NCBI RefSeq assembly: GCF_902459465.1
Contig: NC_047076.1
Span: 8,130,146-8,194,145 of the forward strand
Origin: Asterias rubens
Lineage: Eukaryota > Echinodermata > Asteroidea > Forcipulatida > Asteriidae
DNA length: 64,000 nucleotides
Direction: 5' to 3'
Position numbers and translations under genes: made by a program. The notes beneath the pieces were generated by a model. The model had not been told where the DNA came from and did no database searches. It was given only the letters and a program-made list of their open reading frames with translations. The stretch's first letter is position 1, and each line of letters begins with the position of its first letter. This document shows, piece by piece, positions 46,601 through 58,800 of this stretch.

Positions 46601-49600
46601 ATCATTATTCCGTCCGTTTCATCAAAACGAAAACCGCCAATTCAACCTTCGGTACCCATGACTGTGAGTGTGACTCATAATTGATATAATTCTTGCCACG
46701 GGTGTCCCTACATTGTTCTGGCTGTGTGACTGTATGTGGAGCCCTTTGTAGAATTCCGATAGAAATTAACATTTTCCTCATTGGATGTTCCCTTTTTTCC
46801 CTAACCCGAGGAAACACTGTGCAATGCCCCGAATAGAGAACAGAATATGAAAGGCCAGAAACTCAATGGTTAGTTTTTTACATAGTTAGGGAATACACCA
46901 AAGAACATGTATGCTGGATATAAAATATTTTCCGAGGCAAATTCTTTTCCGTTATTGAAACTCATTAGTAAAACAGCTACACGAAGACGCACATACTATG
47001 CCTACAAAGCAGTGTATGTAGTTTCTTCAGTACGTTATGGGAGGATGGGTGTGGAATTATACAATGATTTATTGTGTTGTACACTTGCAGGCAGTATTTC
47101 ATGATAAAAGAAATGTGTCTGCAGTTATATTATGATCACAATATAGCACTCCAGGGGCCCTATGTGCCACGTGAACATGATGTACATTGAATAAAAGCAA
47201 CAATACACTCAGTTCTTCTATAGGCCTTCAACACCCTCAAGGTACACAAAAGTCATGAATGTCGAAAGCATTCATCATGTTTGTACACAAGTACAGGTAT
47301 GCAGAGTGTTTGTTTGAAATTATATAAGACCTATTTTACATTACATTGAAGCATTATGCAACGGTTTGCAAGATGCTGTGGTAGTACGGCCCATACATGT
47401 AGAGAGAAAAACAGAGAAATTTGATGTGCAGCCAACCATGTAACCCGTTCTCTTAGCGACAGATGTCTGTACTGGGCTCTTTAAGGTGCTTTTCATAACA
47501 CATGTGAACCAACCGCTTTACGTCCCATGCGAAGGATGAACCAAAAATGGAAGTGTCCTGCTTTATAAGCAAAAGGGTCGAGACTCAGAGACTCGAAAAC
47601 CACACTCTGCTGATCACAAACACCTGAGCTTGAGTCCTGGGGTCGATTTCACAAAACTCTTCCTAACTTAGGACTAGTCCTAGGCTAGTCCTAGGCAATG
47701 CTAAGAGATAGGACCATTCCTAAGTTAGGATCGGTACTTGGGACTGGTCCTATCTCTTAGCATTGCCTAGGACTACATTAGGAAGAGTTTTGTGAAACCG
47801 ACCCCTGTAGGGGTCCAGAGTGCTCGACAGCCCTATTTACCTCTTGTACAGCCACCCTAAACTCATCTAAAGAATTTCTAGGATTCCAAGCATGCAGTGA
47901 TCCAAAACACAAGACAAGAGGGGGGTCACGTCCATGCCCCATATTCAGCATAAAGACACAACAACAGGCCTGATGCCCGCAGAAAGTGATGAATATATAG
48001 TAATACAAAAGAATCCTACACTTTGTGGTAAAAGCATGAAACTTGGAACACATGTACGACAATAACATCAGGCATGGAATTACACACACCCATGGAGGCC
48101 ATTGCCTCCGTTGCCCCTGGTCTTGGCCTTGGTGCCCTTCAAAAGTTTCCCATTGACTTTAAGATTTTTCCTATGGAAGTGCCCTTTGCAAAATGAAAAT
48201 GGCCTTGCTCTTCTCAACATGTTCAAAGATGAAATTCGAGGCCTGTGACATGTCAAAGAGTAAGGACAGTAAACCCATGGAATTTTAGACGTACAGTAGG
48301 GCAGTAGGTGCCATCTCCGACTTGGCCTTCGAACTATTTCCAAACCCATGTACTTCCTACGCTTCCATGAATTTGGCAATGCGATATCATACATTCAAAT
48401 TGTACTTTGTAACTTTAGATGCAATAAAGATATTGTGATTCATACCACTTGAGACTTGACCCGGATATATGACCCCAGAGATCCTGAATGGTTTCAACAT
48501 TACCAAGAATTCCAACCAAAGCAAAGTTGGGTGGTTTCAGCCAGTGGGAAACAATTTACGTCTTACGAAACAAATAACTTGCTACATTCAGTAAATCAAT
48601 TTGTTTCTACCTTTTTCTCTGTTTTGTTCACTGTTGATGTGATTCAAACCTTTTTTTTCTATCTGTCCAATGTGTTTGTGGTTGCATTATTATTAAGTGC
48701 TATTCACACGAAAGCAATTTAACCGGGGTCCCTAGCTAAATTTTAGCATGGCTGTAAAATGTACCAATGTTTGACAAGATTTTGCTAGAGAACTTGGATC
48801 AGTAGATTTTGTTTGTGTCCTTTCATATGAGATACATTTTGTAACAGGGGTGATCGATCTCGCTGTGCTATTTTGGCCCATGAATACGAGGAAGCATACT
48901 ACTACTACTACGCGCATGAATGCATCCGAAAACTGTCTCAGTTATAAAAATGCAACACACGTAACAGACAGGAGCTCAAGGACATCGAAAAACGGATAAG
49001 TTTTACAGAGTTTCTAACTTTGTTACGCCTTTTAACCAAAAAGGCAAATGAATAGGAATAAAACAGTAGTGACTCGTTCTTAAATTCAGGCATGAGTATG
49101 GGTGATGATAAAAAAACAGGAAAAAATTCAGTTGATTGGAAATGTCAATATTCCATCATTTTTGTGCGGAAGCGCGAAGTCCCTTACGGCCGGGGTCCAG
49201 GGCCCGCTTAAGGGCCCTGGGAGCTCTGAGTATTTTAGAAGCTCTGTGGTGGTCTCTGATGCATTTCTGACACCTATTTTTCCAGGTAGAAGTGAGCTAC
49301 TTTTGTGTGATTTTTCCTTTTTTTTTTTTTTAATAATAGGTTTAAGGGAAAATAAGAAATGTAAAGCTTAAACAATTCAAACAATTTTGGGTTCGCCTGC
49401 TATTTTGTTACAATTCCGGAAAAAGAAAGGGGGAAAAAAACAATAGTAATAATATTTTTATTTTTTTGACAATCTTATCCCTTATTTCTGCCCTTGAAAA
49501 TGCTTTTTTTCTCACCAACAACCATTTTTATAGGTTCTTGATTTGAAATTCGGTTGTGTAAAAGAAATTTTTTTGCAATTAAATGTTTGTGATTTTAACG

Positions 49601-51707
49601 ATCCGTCGGCGACGCACATTTTAAAATATATAGGCCTATATATTTGGCGAGAGCGATGTGTTTTTGTGAAAGAGGTTGTTATTCAGCATAGGGTATAACT
49701 GGAACGAGGTTGAGGTTAGACCCCAACATAGAAATAGAACCAATGAAGAAAGCACGTTGTCCGGACGTACAGTGTGTTCGCTGGTTCCCAATATATCTTT
49801 CGCTGGTTGTGAGGCAATAACAGGTACCAGTTTACCATGGCCTGCCGGCGATCTCAGATTCGTGCTGTGCCGCTCATTGGTTCGTGTGCAAACCTGCACG
49901 TACACAGTACACAGTACACAGTACACATGGTGCAAACACGTGCATTGTTTTTTCAGTAGACTTTCAAAAGTCTCCACACGTGTTATCTGCAGCAGCAAGC
50001 GCATTACACGCAAACATTATTGAACCGTACCACTATAAACGAAGCAAGGAATGAGGCAAGTTTATACATCTGTCGCTGCTGCTGCATGCATGCGCGATGC
50101 CAGGAAGACAACAAGCCGTAAATTGGGCCAGCTGCTGGACGGCAATTTATTATTTAGGCCGGTATTTCATGAACGATGTATGGGGATCCGCGATAATAAC
50201 AATTACAAAGGTAAACTTACATTGTCTGACTAGAGAAGAGGGATTAGAGAAATCCAAATGTATACCCCCAAAAACCTACCCCCGAATTCTATAGCAAATT
50301 CACATCGAACTCGGAGACCACAATTTTGAAAGGGAAAAAAACTGAATTCCGGTTTAAACCGGAAGATTCTCATGCCTGTAAATTGCTGTCTGAAATTTCT
50401 CATCTGTACAATTCGAGAAGATAATAGATTCTGTTGTGCCTCTGCCATCACCAGATACTCAACTAAGGTTCTGACACAATATGGACTATTTCTTCTCTCT
50501 TCCAATCCATGATTTTACTTGTATCAAGCATATTAAAAGGCCTCAAAACAATATTTCTGTTTTTTTCAAATCCTTTTGATTAGAAGAGACTGGTTACTGG
50601 TTTTCGGTGACATGTTTCTCGAATATGACTTCATTTCATTGGGATTTGAAACTGTTCAAGTTTGAACTTCATAATCAGTAAGTTTTTAACAATTATGTTG
50701 TACAATAGGGGTGCATTTTGGCGACCCCAACCAAAGCCCAACCAGCTCAACAAGTCGGTTACCGGTTGGTCTGAACAGCATCGTCACCGCGCTCAACCGA
50801 ACATGCGAAAACCCTCAACCGATAACCAATGTTTCTGGTTTGAGTCGCCAAAACGCCCTCCTTGTCTGAATTGGATGTTAGCATGAGATTGATGGTGAAT
50901 AAATATTTATAGTGTAGTATGCCTTCATCAGTAGACTTAAAATTCTATTATACTTACTAAACGTTATCTGTATCTGGGCACAGCTCTGCATTAACCTGGA
51001 AACAAAAAAGACCGGACATCAAAAAGAAAGAAAGATTAAATCCCGAGTTCTCACTTATGGTTTATTGACAGGGAATCACATCTCATTACGCATGATGACG
51101 TGCTGATCATCATGCAGTATCTCATTAACTTATGAAATCTTTGACTCTTTGACAGCAGGCGACCGCCGGCGTCGGCAGCATGGTGATCTTCACGATTTTG
51201 TTTTCTTACCAATTCTGTAATGATCCTCTATGCGACCAGCATGTGACCAGTCCGACAAATGTAGGAATGGAATGCTGATTTAAAGACGGTTATAATTAAT
51301 CTAAACAAAAGTCTACACAGTTATTGAAAGTATTACTCGTCTATACACTGAGTGATACAAACATTAAAAAAAACAAGTGTACGTGTTGCAACACCCTAGG
51401 CTTGCCATATATTGTATTGTATTGAGTTGAGGGTTAATAAACATTTTGAGCAATATTAAAAATCTGTCTAGCATAATGGCAGTGGAAGTTCCGATAGTAA
51501 ATACATAAAATAGCTAGCATGGCCACGATGGACTGATGGCTATCTAGTTTAGTGAGTTGAGTTTCAATTTCATCAGACAGAGTTTGTCTCAGACACAGTC
51601 AAAATTAGAATAGAAACTGAAGAAAGAACCAAAGAAATGCTTACCTGTGTTACGAATATAAAAAGAAACGAAAATAAGACACTCCAGGCATTATTATCTC
51701 TACCCAT
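37338..51707 (-). CDS. Shisa-like single-pass membrane adaptor (six-cysteine, PPxY; VOPP1/WBP1/CYYR1 class), complete
   Basis: Exons in transcript order: 51707-51645, 50995-50958, 39948-39850, 38908-38689, 37697-37338. Phases match throughout: 780 nt, 259 residues. A hydrophobic signal peptide fills exon 1. The short ectodomain holds exactly six cysteines (27, 35, 41, 42, 47, 48), including two CC pairs. A transmembrane helix (about 61-76) is followed by CCGGCGFYRRR on the cytosolic side, then a Pro/Tyr-rich tail with PPTY (135-138) and PPPY motifs and five NPAYPPxxP repeats. This is the known layout of Shisa-like six-cysteine proteins, whose PPxY motifs bind WW domains such as those of NEDD4-type ubiquitin ligases. 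A role in receptor or vesicle trafficking is inferred. I cannot tell VOPP1, WBP1 and CYYR1 orthology apart. Intron 2 is 10.9 kb and repeat-filled. Confidence 0.88.
37470..37604 (-). repeat. Coding 27-bp minisatellite (5 copies) in the Shisa-like tail
   Basis: Five in-frame units of nine codons, consensus NPAYPPxxP: TS, AA, QAA, TS and TTG variants. The last unit reads NAAYPPTTG. Unit length is a multiple of three, so copy-number change would preserve frame. Confidence 0.85.
37800..38345. repeat. Tandem array, about five copies of a unit of about 106 bp, in Shisa-like intron 4
   Basis: Unit includes ACTGTCTGACCATTCAATCC, GATTGGAATGATGGATAACC and ATCTACACAGTGCACAGTCA. The outer copies are more diverged than the central ones. 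Confidence 0.92.
38689..38908 (-). CDS. Shisa-like exon 4, transmembrane helix and PPTY motif
   Basis: Encodes FIVFFILMTCCGGCGFYRRR, a basic stop-transfer end, then a Gly/Pro-rich stretch that ends PPTYDE at the GTGAAG donor. Confidence 0.88.
39850..39948 (-). CDS. Shisa-like exon 3, cysteine knot and start of membrane helix
   Basis: Encodes CDYGQYCCGGSLCCTDYDGG and then FWNIWYF. The C-x5-CC-x4-CC spacing is the diagnostic part of the six-cysteine motif. The split Trp codon is completed by exon 4. Confidence 0.88.
40021..40672. repeat. 95-bp array (five near-identical copies) amplified from a short inverted-repeat element
   Basis: Copies start at about 40198, 40293, 40388, 40483 and 40578, each beginning TAGATCTTTATCACGGTGTG and ending GCTTGATAAAGGTCTA. 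A longer diverged copy (40021-40197) carries the same inverted ends TAGACCTTTATCA and TGATAAAGGTCTA, so each unit is a small TIR element and adjacent units share termini. It lies in Shisa-like intron 2. Confidence 0.92.
40728..40795 (-). mobile_element. tRNA-derived SINE, short fragment
   Basis: TGAGTTCTGTGACAAAAGGC and CACTCGGGTGGGACTCAAA match the tail and B box of the other copies. It lies beside the 95-bp array. Confidence 0.6.
41825..43443. mobile_element. 1.6-kb foldback element with TTAA on both sides, inserted in a MITE
   Basis: Arms of about 640 bp (41825-42465 and 42785-43443) are near-perfect inverted copies, starting GAGTCCCTGCCTGTAAGA and ending in its complement. TTAA at 41821-41824 and 43444-43447 fits a target-site duplication. 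The element splits a copy of the common 385-bp MITE into 41710-41820 and 43448-43706. No transposase frame is visible. Confidence 0.9.
44741..45126. mobile_element. Family A MITE in Shisa-like intron 2
   Basis: Starts AAAGACACTTGACACTATTG, ends CCAATAGTGTCCACTGCATT. Same orientation as the copy at 25777. Confidence 0.92.
45350..45668. mobile_element. Foldback element with arms of about 120 bp in Shisa-like intron 2
   Basis: CTAGCCTTGTCCAATGCTCT, ACGCAAGCACC and AACTGCATAGATACTATACG recur in inverse at 45590-45668. The arms are roughly 80 percent identical. The right arm contains GATTCGAACCCCACGG, a B-box-like sequence, on the minus strand. Confidence 0.82.
45955..46135 (-). mobile_element. 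tRNA-Leu-like SINE
   Basis: On the minus strand it reads GTGGCCGAGCGGATAAGA, an A-box/D-arm, then anticodon-arm-like CTCAAGCTCTGGTC and B box GAGTTCAAGTCCTGG. The plus-strand phrase CCATCTGAAGGA marks the body. Confidence 0.82.
47505..47636 (-). mobile_element. tRNA-Leu-like SINE, truncated
   Basis: Contains the body phrase CGTCCCATGCGAAGGATGAA, the region CACTCTGCTGATCACAAACA and head ACTCAAGCTC on the minus strand. It is cut by the palindrome at 47637. Confidence 0.75.
47637..47808. mobile_element. Family C palindrome abutting a SINE
   Basis: Ends GGGGTCGATTTCACAAAACT and its inverse. It begins directly after a tRNA-Leu-like SINE head (ctgagcttgagtcct). Confidence 0.9.
50708..50859. mobile_element. 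Short hAT-like MITE
   Basis: GGGGTGCATTTTGGCGACC at left and GAGTCGCCAAAACGCCCTC at right; inner CAACCGGTTGGT-type symmetry. Confidence 0.7.
50958..50995 (-). CDS. Shisa-like exon 2, first ectodomain cysteine
   Basis: A 38-nt exon encoding VNAELCPDTDNV. Acceptor tttgtttccag and donor GTAAGT. It leaves two bases (TA) that join the C of the next exon to make Tyr, preserving the frame. Confidence 0.8.
51645..51707 (-). CDS. Shisa-like exon 1, signal peptide
   Basis: Encodes MGRDNNAWSVLFSFLFIFVT plus Gln, a typical short n-region and hydrophobic core. Donor is GTAAGC in phase 0. Confidence 0.82.
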
Positions 51708-53023
51708 GTTTTGTTGTAAAAATGTTCCTCCGAAAATCTTCGATGTCAAAAAAGGGCGTGCAAATGAACTGAGTTGGGAAGGCAGTAGTGATTTAACAGT
51801 TTTTTGCGCGTTCTAAACTGCACGGTCACACAACAACTGTTTGTCATTCACACTTTGTACACAAAACATCATGGCAATGCAATAATACTTCCATACACGC
51901 AAAGTGATGACGTCACATCTTTTACGCAAGCACGCAAAAACACGTTGATCTTCCAACTCGGCACCACACGTACACACGCGGTGACACTTTGCAGTATAAT
52001 GTACTGAGATACTCGACCTCTATACTCGGCACTAGGGGACGACTTGACCGACGTTCCTCCTGTGCGCAAGTTCTGGTGACGTAAATCGACGCTTTTGGAC
52101 TATGACTTCATACTCTAAAAAAAAAAAGTTCTCTGGGGCGGAAGTATTGCTTCCACCAGATAGGCTTTCCGAGTTCCAATATGTTCTGCACGTCACACAA
52201 TGAAAGGTCCAACTTTCAACTTTCATGCTGACTACCATACCAAACCCATGATTAAACTTTGACCACCAATGTCTAAAAAAGAATTGTCACTTGCACTCGA
52301 AACTTCTGTTGGCATGGTTTCCTCAGTTGTTGGGGTTTCACAGGGGATGGTAGAGGGACTGCATGGGATGGGTATTGTGATGTGGGGAACACCTAAATAA
52401 GTGGTTCTCTCTCCCACTCACGGGGAGCCTTTTTAAAATAGGGTTTTTTAAGAAGTAATGGGGATAAAGATCACGCTAAATAAAACTCTAAAAACTATGG
52501 GCGCCGCTCCATGGGAAAACGCCCTTGTGATTTTGTAGCTAACAGGCCGGATGCATGTGCAACGACTGTATAATACGAGTTAAAAGCACTTGTTTCGGTT
52601 TATCAAAGAACGGTTTCCCCGCTCTCTATTTTTGTTCTGATCACCAATTATTAGGTAAAAATGCACTTTGTATTATAAAGACGTTTACAAACACATGCGA
52701 ACGCCTTGCTCGCAGCACAATTCAAATAGAGGGCGGTATTTTGAATGGCAATTCCAAGTCCACGTGGTGCGATGACACGATCATCACGTCGGGCTAGGAA
52801 AGTCAGTCTGTCCTCCGTTTTGTCCGTATTAAGCCCGCAGTTACTTTCGAATAATTTTGTTGGGGTCATGCAAATTGTGCAAAACAATCTATGGAACCTA
52901 GGGGCTGTGCACCCTCTTTTTAATTAAATGTTCAACAGAATATTCGCACTTTCAAGGCACTCCAAGGTTCAGCCCCACTCTAAATTCAAAACCTGTTGAC
53001 TCCCCGTACTAGTACAAGACCAG

Positions 53024-53270
53024 GGCCTAATTTCATAGAACTGCTAAGCAAACAAAAATGCTTATCATGAAATTTCTTCCTTGGTAAAAACAGGATTACC
53101 AACAACCAAATTTCAATTTGTTGCATATTCCTTGTTTCTGGTATATTCAGCGGTTGTTTGCTCATCCTGAAAATCACGTTGAAATCTGGTTGGTAATCCT
53201 GTTTTATCAAGGAATAAATTTCATGCTAAGCAAATTTCGGTGCTTAGCAGCTCTACGAAATTGGGCCCAG
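53024..53270. mobile_element. Family D MITE
   Basis: GGGCCTAATTTCATAGAACT at left, CAGCTCTACGAAATTGGGCC at right, with paired AACAGGATTACCAACAACCA inside. Confidence 0.9.
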
Positions 53271-53284
53271 GTCTTATATTAGAT

Positions 53285-53575
53285 TCAAAAGCAACATGCT
53301 CCTTGTTCCCCAGTCTCGTCTAACCAGATACGGGGACAGGGTTTTTTCCATTACAGCACCCAGGCTCCGGAATTCACTCCCTGAAAACCTCATGGATATA
53401 CATAACATCTCCATCTTTCAGCAGCAACTCAAGACACACCTGTTCACACTTGCTTTCCCTAACACTTGAGAATTCCCTCTTTTCCATCTTGACCGGCGCC
53501 TTTGAATGCTTTTACACCAGATTTAGTGCGCCTTTACAAATGCTGTGTAAATATTATTGTTATTAAGTTCCCCGA
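53285..53575 (+). mobile_element. CR1/L2-like retrotransposon 3' fragment
   Basis: One frame gives FSITAPRLRNSLPENL and FQQQLKTHLFTLAFPNT before a stop, then a short UTR ending TAAATATTATTGTTATTAAG. Same family type as the fragment at 11770. Confidence 0.85.
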
Positions 53576-53849
53576 TGGAAAATTTATTTCGGCTTTACAT
53601 ATTAAACAAAACAAAAAATACAATACAATACATAACAACAAAACAATAATACATGTATACAAGCTGAACATATGAGATTGCTTTTCCAAAGAAGAATTCA
53701 TGTCGGTTCCAACTTCCAATTCCCGTAATAATGAATTGCCAAGAATCATTGTTCATTTGAAAATCTGGACAGCTGACGAGGAGAGAGTTCTCACTCTATC
53801 CCATGGTCTATGCAACTGTGATTCTTATTTTGTTCATAAATTATTATCT

Positions 53850-54150
53850 GTGGTAATTTGGCAAAGACCAGTCTTCATCTTAACATATCCACAACAAACC
53901 TGTGAAAATTTTAACTCAATTGGTCCTCGAAGGTGCGAGATAATAATGGAAGAAAAACACCCTTGTCACATGAAGTTGTATGCTTTGAGTCCCAAATCTA
54001 ATTCTGATGTCTCAAAATCAAATTCGTGGAAAATAACTTCTTTCTCGAAAACTATTCCTTACTTCAGAGGGAGCCGTTTTATACTATCAAAAGCTCCCAA
54101 TATTACTCCTTCCAAGTAAGGTTTTATGCTAATAGTTATGTTAAGTCACA
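53850..54150. mobile_element. Family A MITE, degraded
   Basis: Recognisable blocks CAAACCTGTGAAAATTTTAA, TTCTTTCTCGAAAACTAT and CAAGTAAGGTTTTATGCTAA; both termini lost. Confidence 0.8.
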
Positions 54151-55845
54151 CGTCGATTTAACTGTGTTATAAAAAGCTTGCGTTTTGAGTGTGAAATTAA
54201 ATTATTTTTGTTTGATGAAGTAATTCGATTGTTGAAAGGTATTTTAACTGAAATTATTTTGAAAATTATTGTGTGATTTGGGAGTAACATGGACACTGTG
54301 TTTGTATTACCTCCAGGTTTTTATTTTCAAAATTATCAACACTCATTGTCCACATTCACTTCGTGCATGCACTATTAATTACATACAGTGAAGAATTTGT
54401 TCCAGGCATAACTTGTTTTGGGTGAAAGTCAGAGAATTAAATACAGCAGAAATTGGGGAGGACAAAAATCATGCAAACGTCACACAGACGTCACAACGTT
54501 TCACAACTTGATAGAATGACCCATAAGTAATACATTTTCTTTGCGTTTTGTTTGTGTGTGCGTTTTTTCAATAAAAAAATAATTAAACAAAGCCAACCGA
54601 TGATCACAAAGTTATATTTAAAAAAAACTTTATGGTAAACACGCTAAATAAGCTCCCAGGAACCAATAAGAGTAACCAATGCTAAATGCTAATTATTAAT
54701 AAAAAACTAAAAACTCAGTGAACAAATAAATAAAATGCCTCAGCCTATTGAACACAAATTAAATCTTTTCATACAAAATACATTTCAGATTTCTTTTAAA
54801 ATTTTCGGCAGGTCAGCCGTTTGGAATGTTGGCTTATTTCACAGAACCCCTTCATAAGAGGCACACCTAAAATTTTCAAGCAAAATTTGAAACAGGACAA
54901 ACTTTAACGCCTGAAGTTACTGATTAAAATCTTCACAAAATATATATATATTTTGTTTAACAATAACCAAAAATGGAATGAATACCGATGCAAATTTATT
55001 AAATCTTCACAAAAGTTGAAGCACAAGCCCCCTTCGGATATTATAGTTTATGCCAAAGTTTCCAATCCTGCCACCTTCTTTTCCTTTATAAAATAGTATC
55101 TAATTCACCTGAATGAGATACTCTTTGTAAATTTGAGTGAAAATAGTGGCATGCCAGAATACGGAAAGTAAAAAAAAAAAAGTAAATTGATAGACATTGT
55201 GTGTACCTGTTGTAAGTGGGTGCGCCACTTATACACCTTATCGCAAGATTGAAAGTGAGCCCTCTCTTGGCGACTGTCACGAAACGTCCGTATCGCGCGC
55301 GCGTACGGAAACAGTCAAGTACCGACCGCCCGGTGAATTTTTAATCAGCAGTGATCCTCATCTTAATGTGTGTTTGACCATAGAGTAAGGACAGAGATGG
55401 TTTGACAAACAAGTGTTTATCCGAATCTGGAGCATTGGGCTGACTTGGTCTAGGTTCATCATTTGTCATAATTTATTTCCCTCGTCATCTTCAGATACAT
55501 TGCATCCAGGCTTTACCGAACTGAGAGCAAAGGTAAATACAACATCGACGACCGCAGTGTGCAAAATACTCTGCCAGTTCTGCCTCCTCGACCTCCTCCG
55601 AGCGCCGTGATCCTGCGCTTCTAATTAATTCTTCACGGTCGAGTGACACCACCATCTCCTCTGCCTGCTCTGCTGCTGACTGCTTTCATCTCCCTGTGGA
55701 TGTCTCTTTGAGTTGGGTTTGTGCTGCATTTCATACCATCTTGTTGGCAGGAGATAGACGCAAGAGACAAATTTAAGGATTTTGCAGTCGGGAAGTTGTC
55801 CTTTTGACGTGAAGAGGTCGTCTCGTCGATTCATCATCAATCATC

Positions 55846-55890
55846 ATGGCGGAAAGCCCAACCGAGAAGACGCACATAGCCAGCAATGAG
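55846..55890 (+). CDS. SLC38A11: SLC38A11-like coding exon 1
   Basis: Fifteen codons from ATG to AAT GAG, then donor GTAAAT. The link to exon 2 rests on matching phase and the absence of another candidate exon between; it has no domain of its own. Confidence 0.6.
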
Positions 55891-58800
55891 GTAAATTAAA
55901 AAAACAAAAGATGGAAAGAAAAAAGAAACACAATAAACCTCTCTGCAAAATACTAGCTTTGTATTGTATTGTTGCGTTCTTCGTTTATTTGTATTTACCT
56001 GGGGGCCGGGTGTCGACTAGTTTCTTGACTTTCTACATGAAGTAACTTGTCAATGACAATGTCATCAGTCAGACATGTAGCGTGATCATCATCATGTTCA
56101 TTGAAATATTCAATAACTAAATTTGTTTGTTTTTAAATATTATTATTATTATGATTGCAATTTTTACAGGTTTTCCTCACTTTTCACTTGCTAAGTTAGT
56201 AAGGAAAAATGTTGTATCCTGCCACCACTTTTTCATTCGTTATGAAATTTGTTATTATTAAATTAGTTAGTGTCTACTCTAGGCCTAGTATGTAGTACTA
56301 GAGTAGCAATATCTAACTCAAATGATATACTCTTTTTTTTTGTTAAAGGTGAGTGAGAAAGTGGTGGCAGGATATGGATCATTTAAAGAACAAAAAAACA
56401 AACAATGATCTATGGTGCCCTGAACAGACATTGCATACTGCTGAAAATTATGTGGCATTTGTATGCACACAGACATGTGGGATGTCGTGAAACTATAATG
56501 TGAGCAGACATTGTTTGTTGTCGTTATATTATTATGCGCATGTATGCAAAGACGCATGCAATGTCCTAAAATCAATCGCAAGTGGCAATATTTTTGTGAT
56601 GTTGTGAATAAGGTTTATTGCGATGCAGAACCGCAATGCGTTATGGGTAGGCAGATGGGGCAGTTTGCTATGTGGTCATGTTGTCCTGCACGATTCGCGC
56701 ACACATCGCCTTTATCTTTGTGTGGGTTCAACACAACCTCTCTTGATATTTTGCTATTCGCGATAAACCTTATTGTAAAGTTGCACCTAAAAATGTTGAT
56801 TATCTAGGAACTTTCTTTCTGCAACAAAATCTTTGGATAAAAGAAGGCCGCTCATCCATTGTTATAATCCCATTGGAAAATTAACACAGTTGAATAAACA
56901 TGCTCAGTTAATTGAGTCAAGCAATCTGGGTGATGAAACATTGAGAAAAAAATAAGCTCCACTCAGAGTTGAGGCTTCTTCTTGAAAGTTATTTTGTGCA
57001 CCATGCAAAGTCTAAAAGGCTAAAAACACAGTTGAATTTTCCCTTTACTTCAGGATGCTTCAGTAAAGTGTTTCTGCAGCATACTTTTCAGAGGTGGTCG
57101 CTTATCCATTGTTAAATCCATTGGAAAATGAACACGGTTGAACGAACATGCTCAATTAACTGAAGACATGAAAAGAAGTTTGATCAGCCTGTTAGTGGTT
57201 TTCACATACCAGCAGCCAGCCAGACAAACCAAAAAATAATAACAAAACGACACGCCAAATATAATAAATCAGTAGTTCTATTGATATTGGGTATGTGATG
57301 TTTCTGTAATTTCATGCAGCCCAACAATGGAACAATGAGGAGCGCCTAATGGTTCCCACACTGTTCTTTTCATTTCATAAATGACGTGTATTATTGGTTT
57401 GCTGTCACAATTTCATATTATAGACTGGTGTGCCAGCCAGGAGGCATGGGTGTGAACCCTGCAACGGTTGTATGGCTTCTGACTGGCACCACAAAATAGG
57501 GAGACCCAACCATGCACTACATAGCTCAGTTGGTAGAGCACTGGCACGTTTAATTCAGAGGTCCATGGTTCAAATCCTGCTCTATAGTAACTTTTTCTTT
57601 GTTTCAAAACCCCATAAGAATTTAATCTTGTCAGAATAGGCCTATTGATTGTTTATTATTTTGTTCATTTTGAAAAAATTCATTTATATTCATTGAGTAC
57701 TGTCACAAAAGGTTTATTACAAATAGTTACTTGTACATTAAAAGAGTGGAGGGCTGCGACCAAGTCCCAAGTTGGTGTAGGATAGATCACGCCCACGCAT
57801 CGCAATATAAAAACAAAATAAACAGGTGTAAACAAATCTGTGGGAACTTTAAATGTTTGTCAATTTTTCGTTGCATAAAATCACAAACCTGTGAAAATTT
57901 GAGCTCAACTGGTCAGCCAAGTTGCAAACAAATACTGACAGAAAAAAACACCCTTGTTGCATGGAACTGTGTGTTTTCATACATGTCCTATGTCTGAGAA
58001 ACGTTGCTGTGAAAAATAACCCCTTGTCACTGAAACTACATACATAAAAGGTTGTCTTTTCTAGCAATGTTTACAATATCAACAGCTCTTCAGTGCGCTC
58101 TTAACCAGGTAGTCCAAAGGTTACTGTAAGAATCGCCCGAAATAACAAAGGTAGCCTTTTTCTCAAAATAAGAACTTTAAAAAAATTGAATTGTAAATGT
58201 CTGGGAGAGTAAAACCGCAAACAAAATGAACAAGGGCGACGCTTGATAATAATAAACCGTACTGCCCATACATAAATCCTCTACGGTAAGACTACACAAA
58301 TCCTCTCATTGTTAAGTGTATTATATATAAGTGGATTCAGTTGCAACTAATTCCCACAGCCTGTCGCCCCCGTAGGCTTTCGGCCATCTCTCTGCGCATC
58401 TAATTAGAGTGGCTGCAAGTGGTTTACAGCACACTGGGCATCGTTCCTTCCTCCATTGTTAATGTTTATTATGTCAGCATGTAAGCATTGCTGCCTGTGT
58501 TTGGATGAATGTGCCGCACATTGCAAGGTGGTTGTTGCTTTTTCCAATCAATAGTACAAAGAAAAGAATGGCTCAAATAGCTTTGTTAAATTCTAGAATA
58601 CCTTTGGGTCACACTCCACTTCACAGAATACATGACATGGACATAAGGCCAAGTTAAAAAAAAAGAAAAACAGTTGATCGTCCGAGTTTTCCAAAAAGAA
58701 GAGGATTAGGGCTTTATTAATTTTTATTTCTTTCAAAGATTGCATCCAAGCATTTCAATTAAAATTGGCCACCAATTCTTCAGTTTAAGGGTCACCACTC

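Larger units (their letters stand above)
39949..50957 (-). other. Intron 2 of the Shisa-like gene (11 kb)
   Basis: Separates the 38-nt exon 2 from the cysteine exon. Apart from the listed array, foldbacks, MITEs and SINEs, the blocks 46430-47480 and 48420-50700 show no exon or family repeat that I can name. Confidence 0.7.
51708..55845. other. Intergenic interval, divergent Shisa-like and SLC38A11-like genes
   Basis: No exon recognised. Contains a family D MITE (53024), a CR1/L2-like fragment (53285) and a degraded family A MITE (53850). 54160-55080 is AT-rich, with no feature seen. 55480-55845 is likely 5' UTR or promoter of the transporter. Confidence 0.6.

Noticed and set aside
56511..56807. 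98-codon plus-strand frame with cysteines
   Set aside because: It overlaps a short TIR element, has no recognisable domain and no splice-site support.
57517..57590. tRNA gene candidate
   Set aside because: The A and B boxes are good, but acceptor, anticodon and T stems do not pair; it fits a SINE or tRNA pseudogene.
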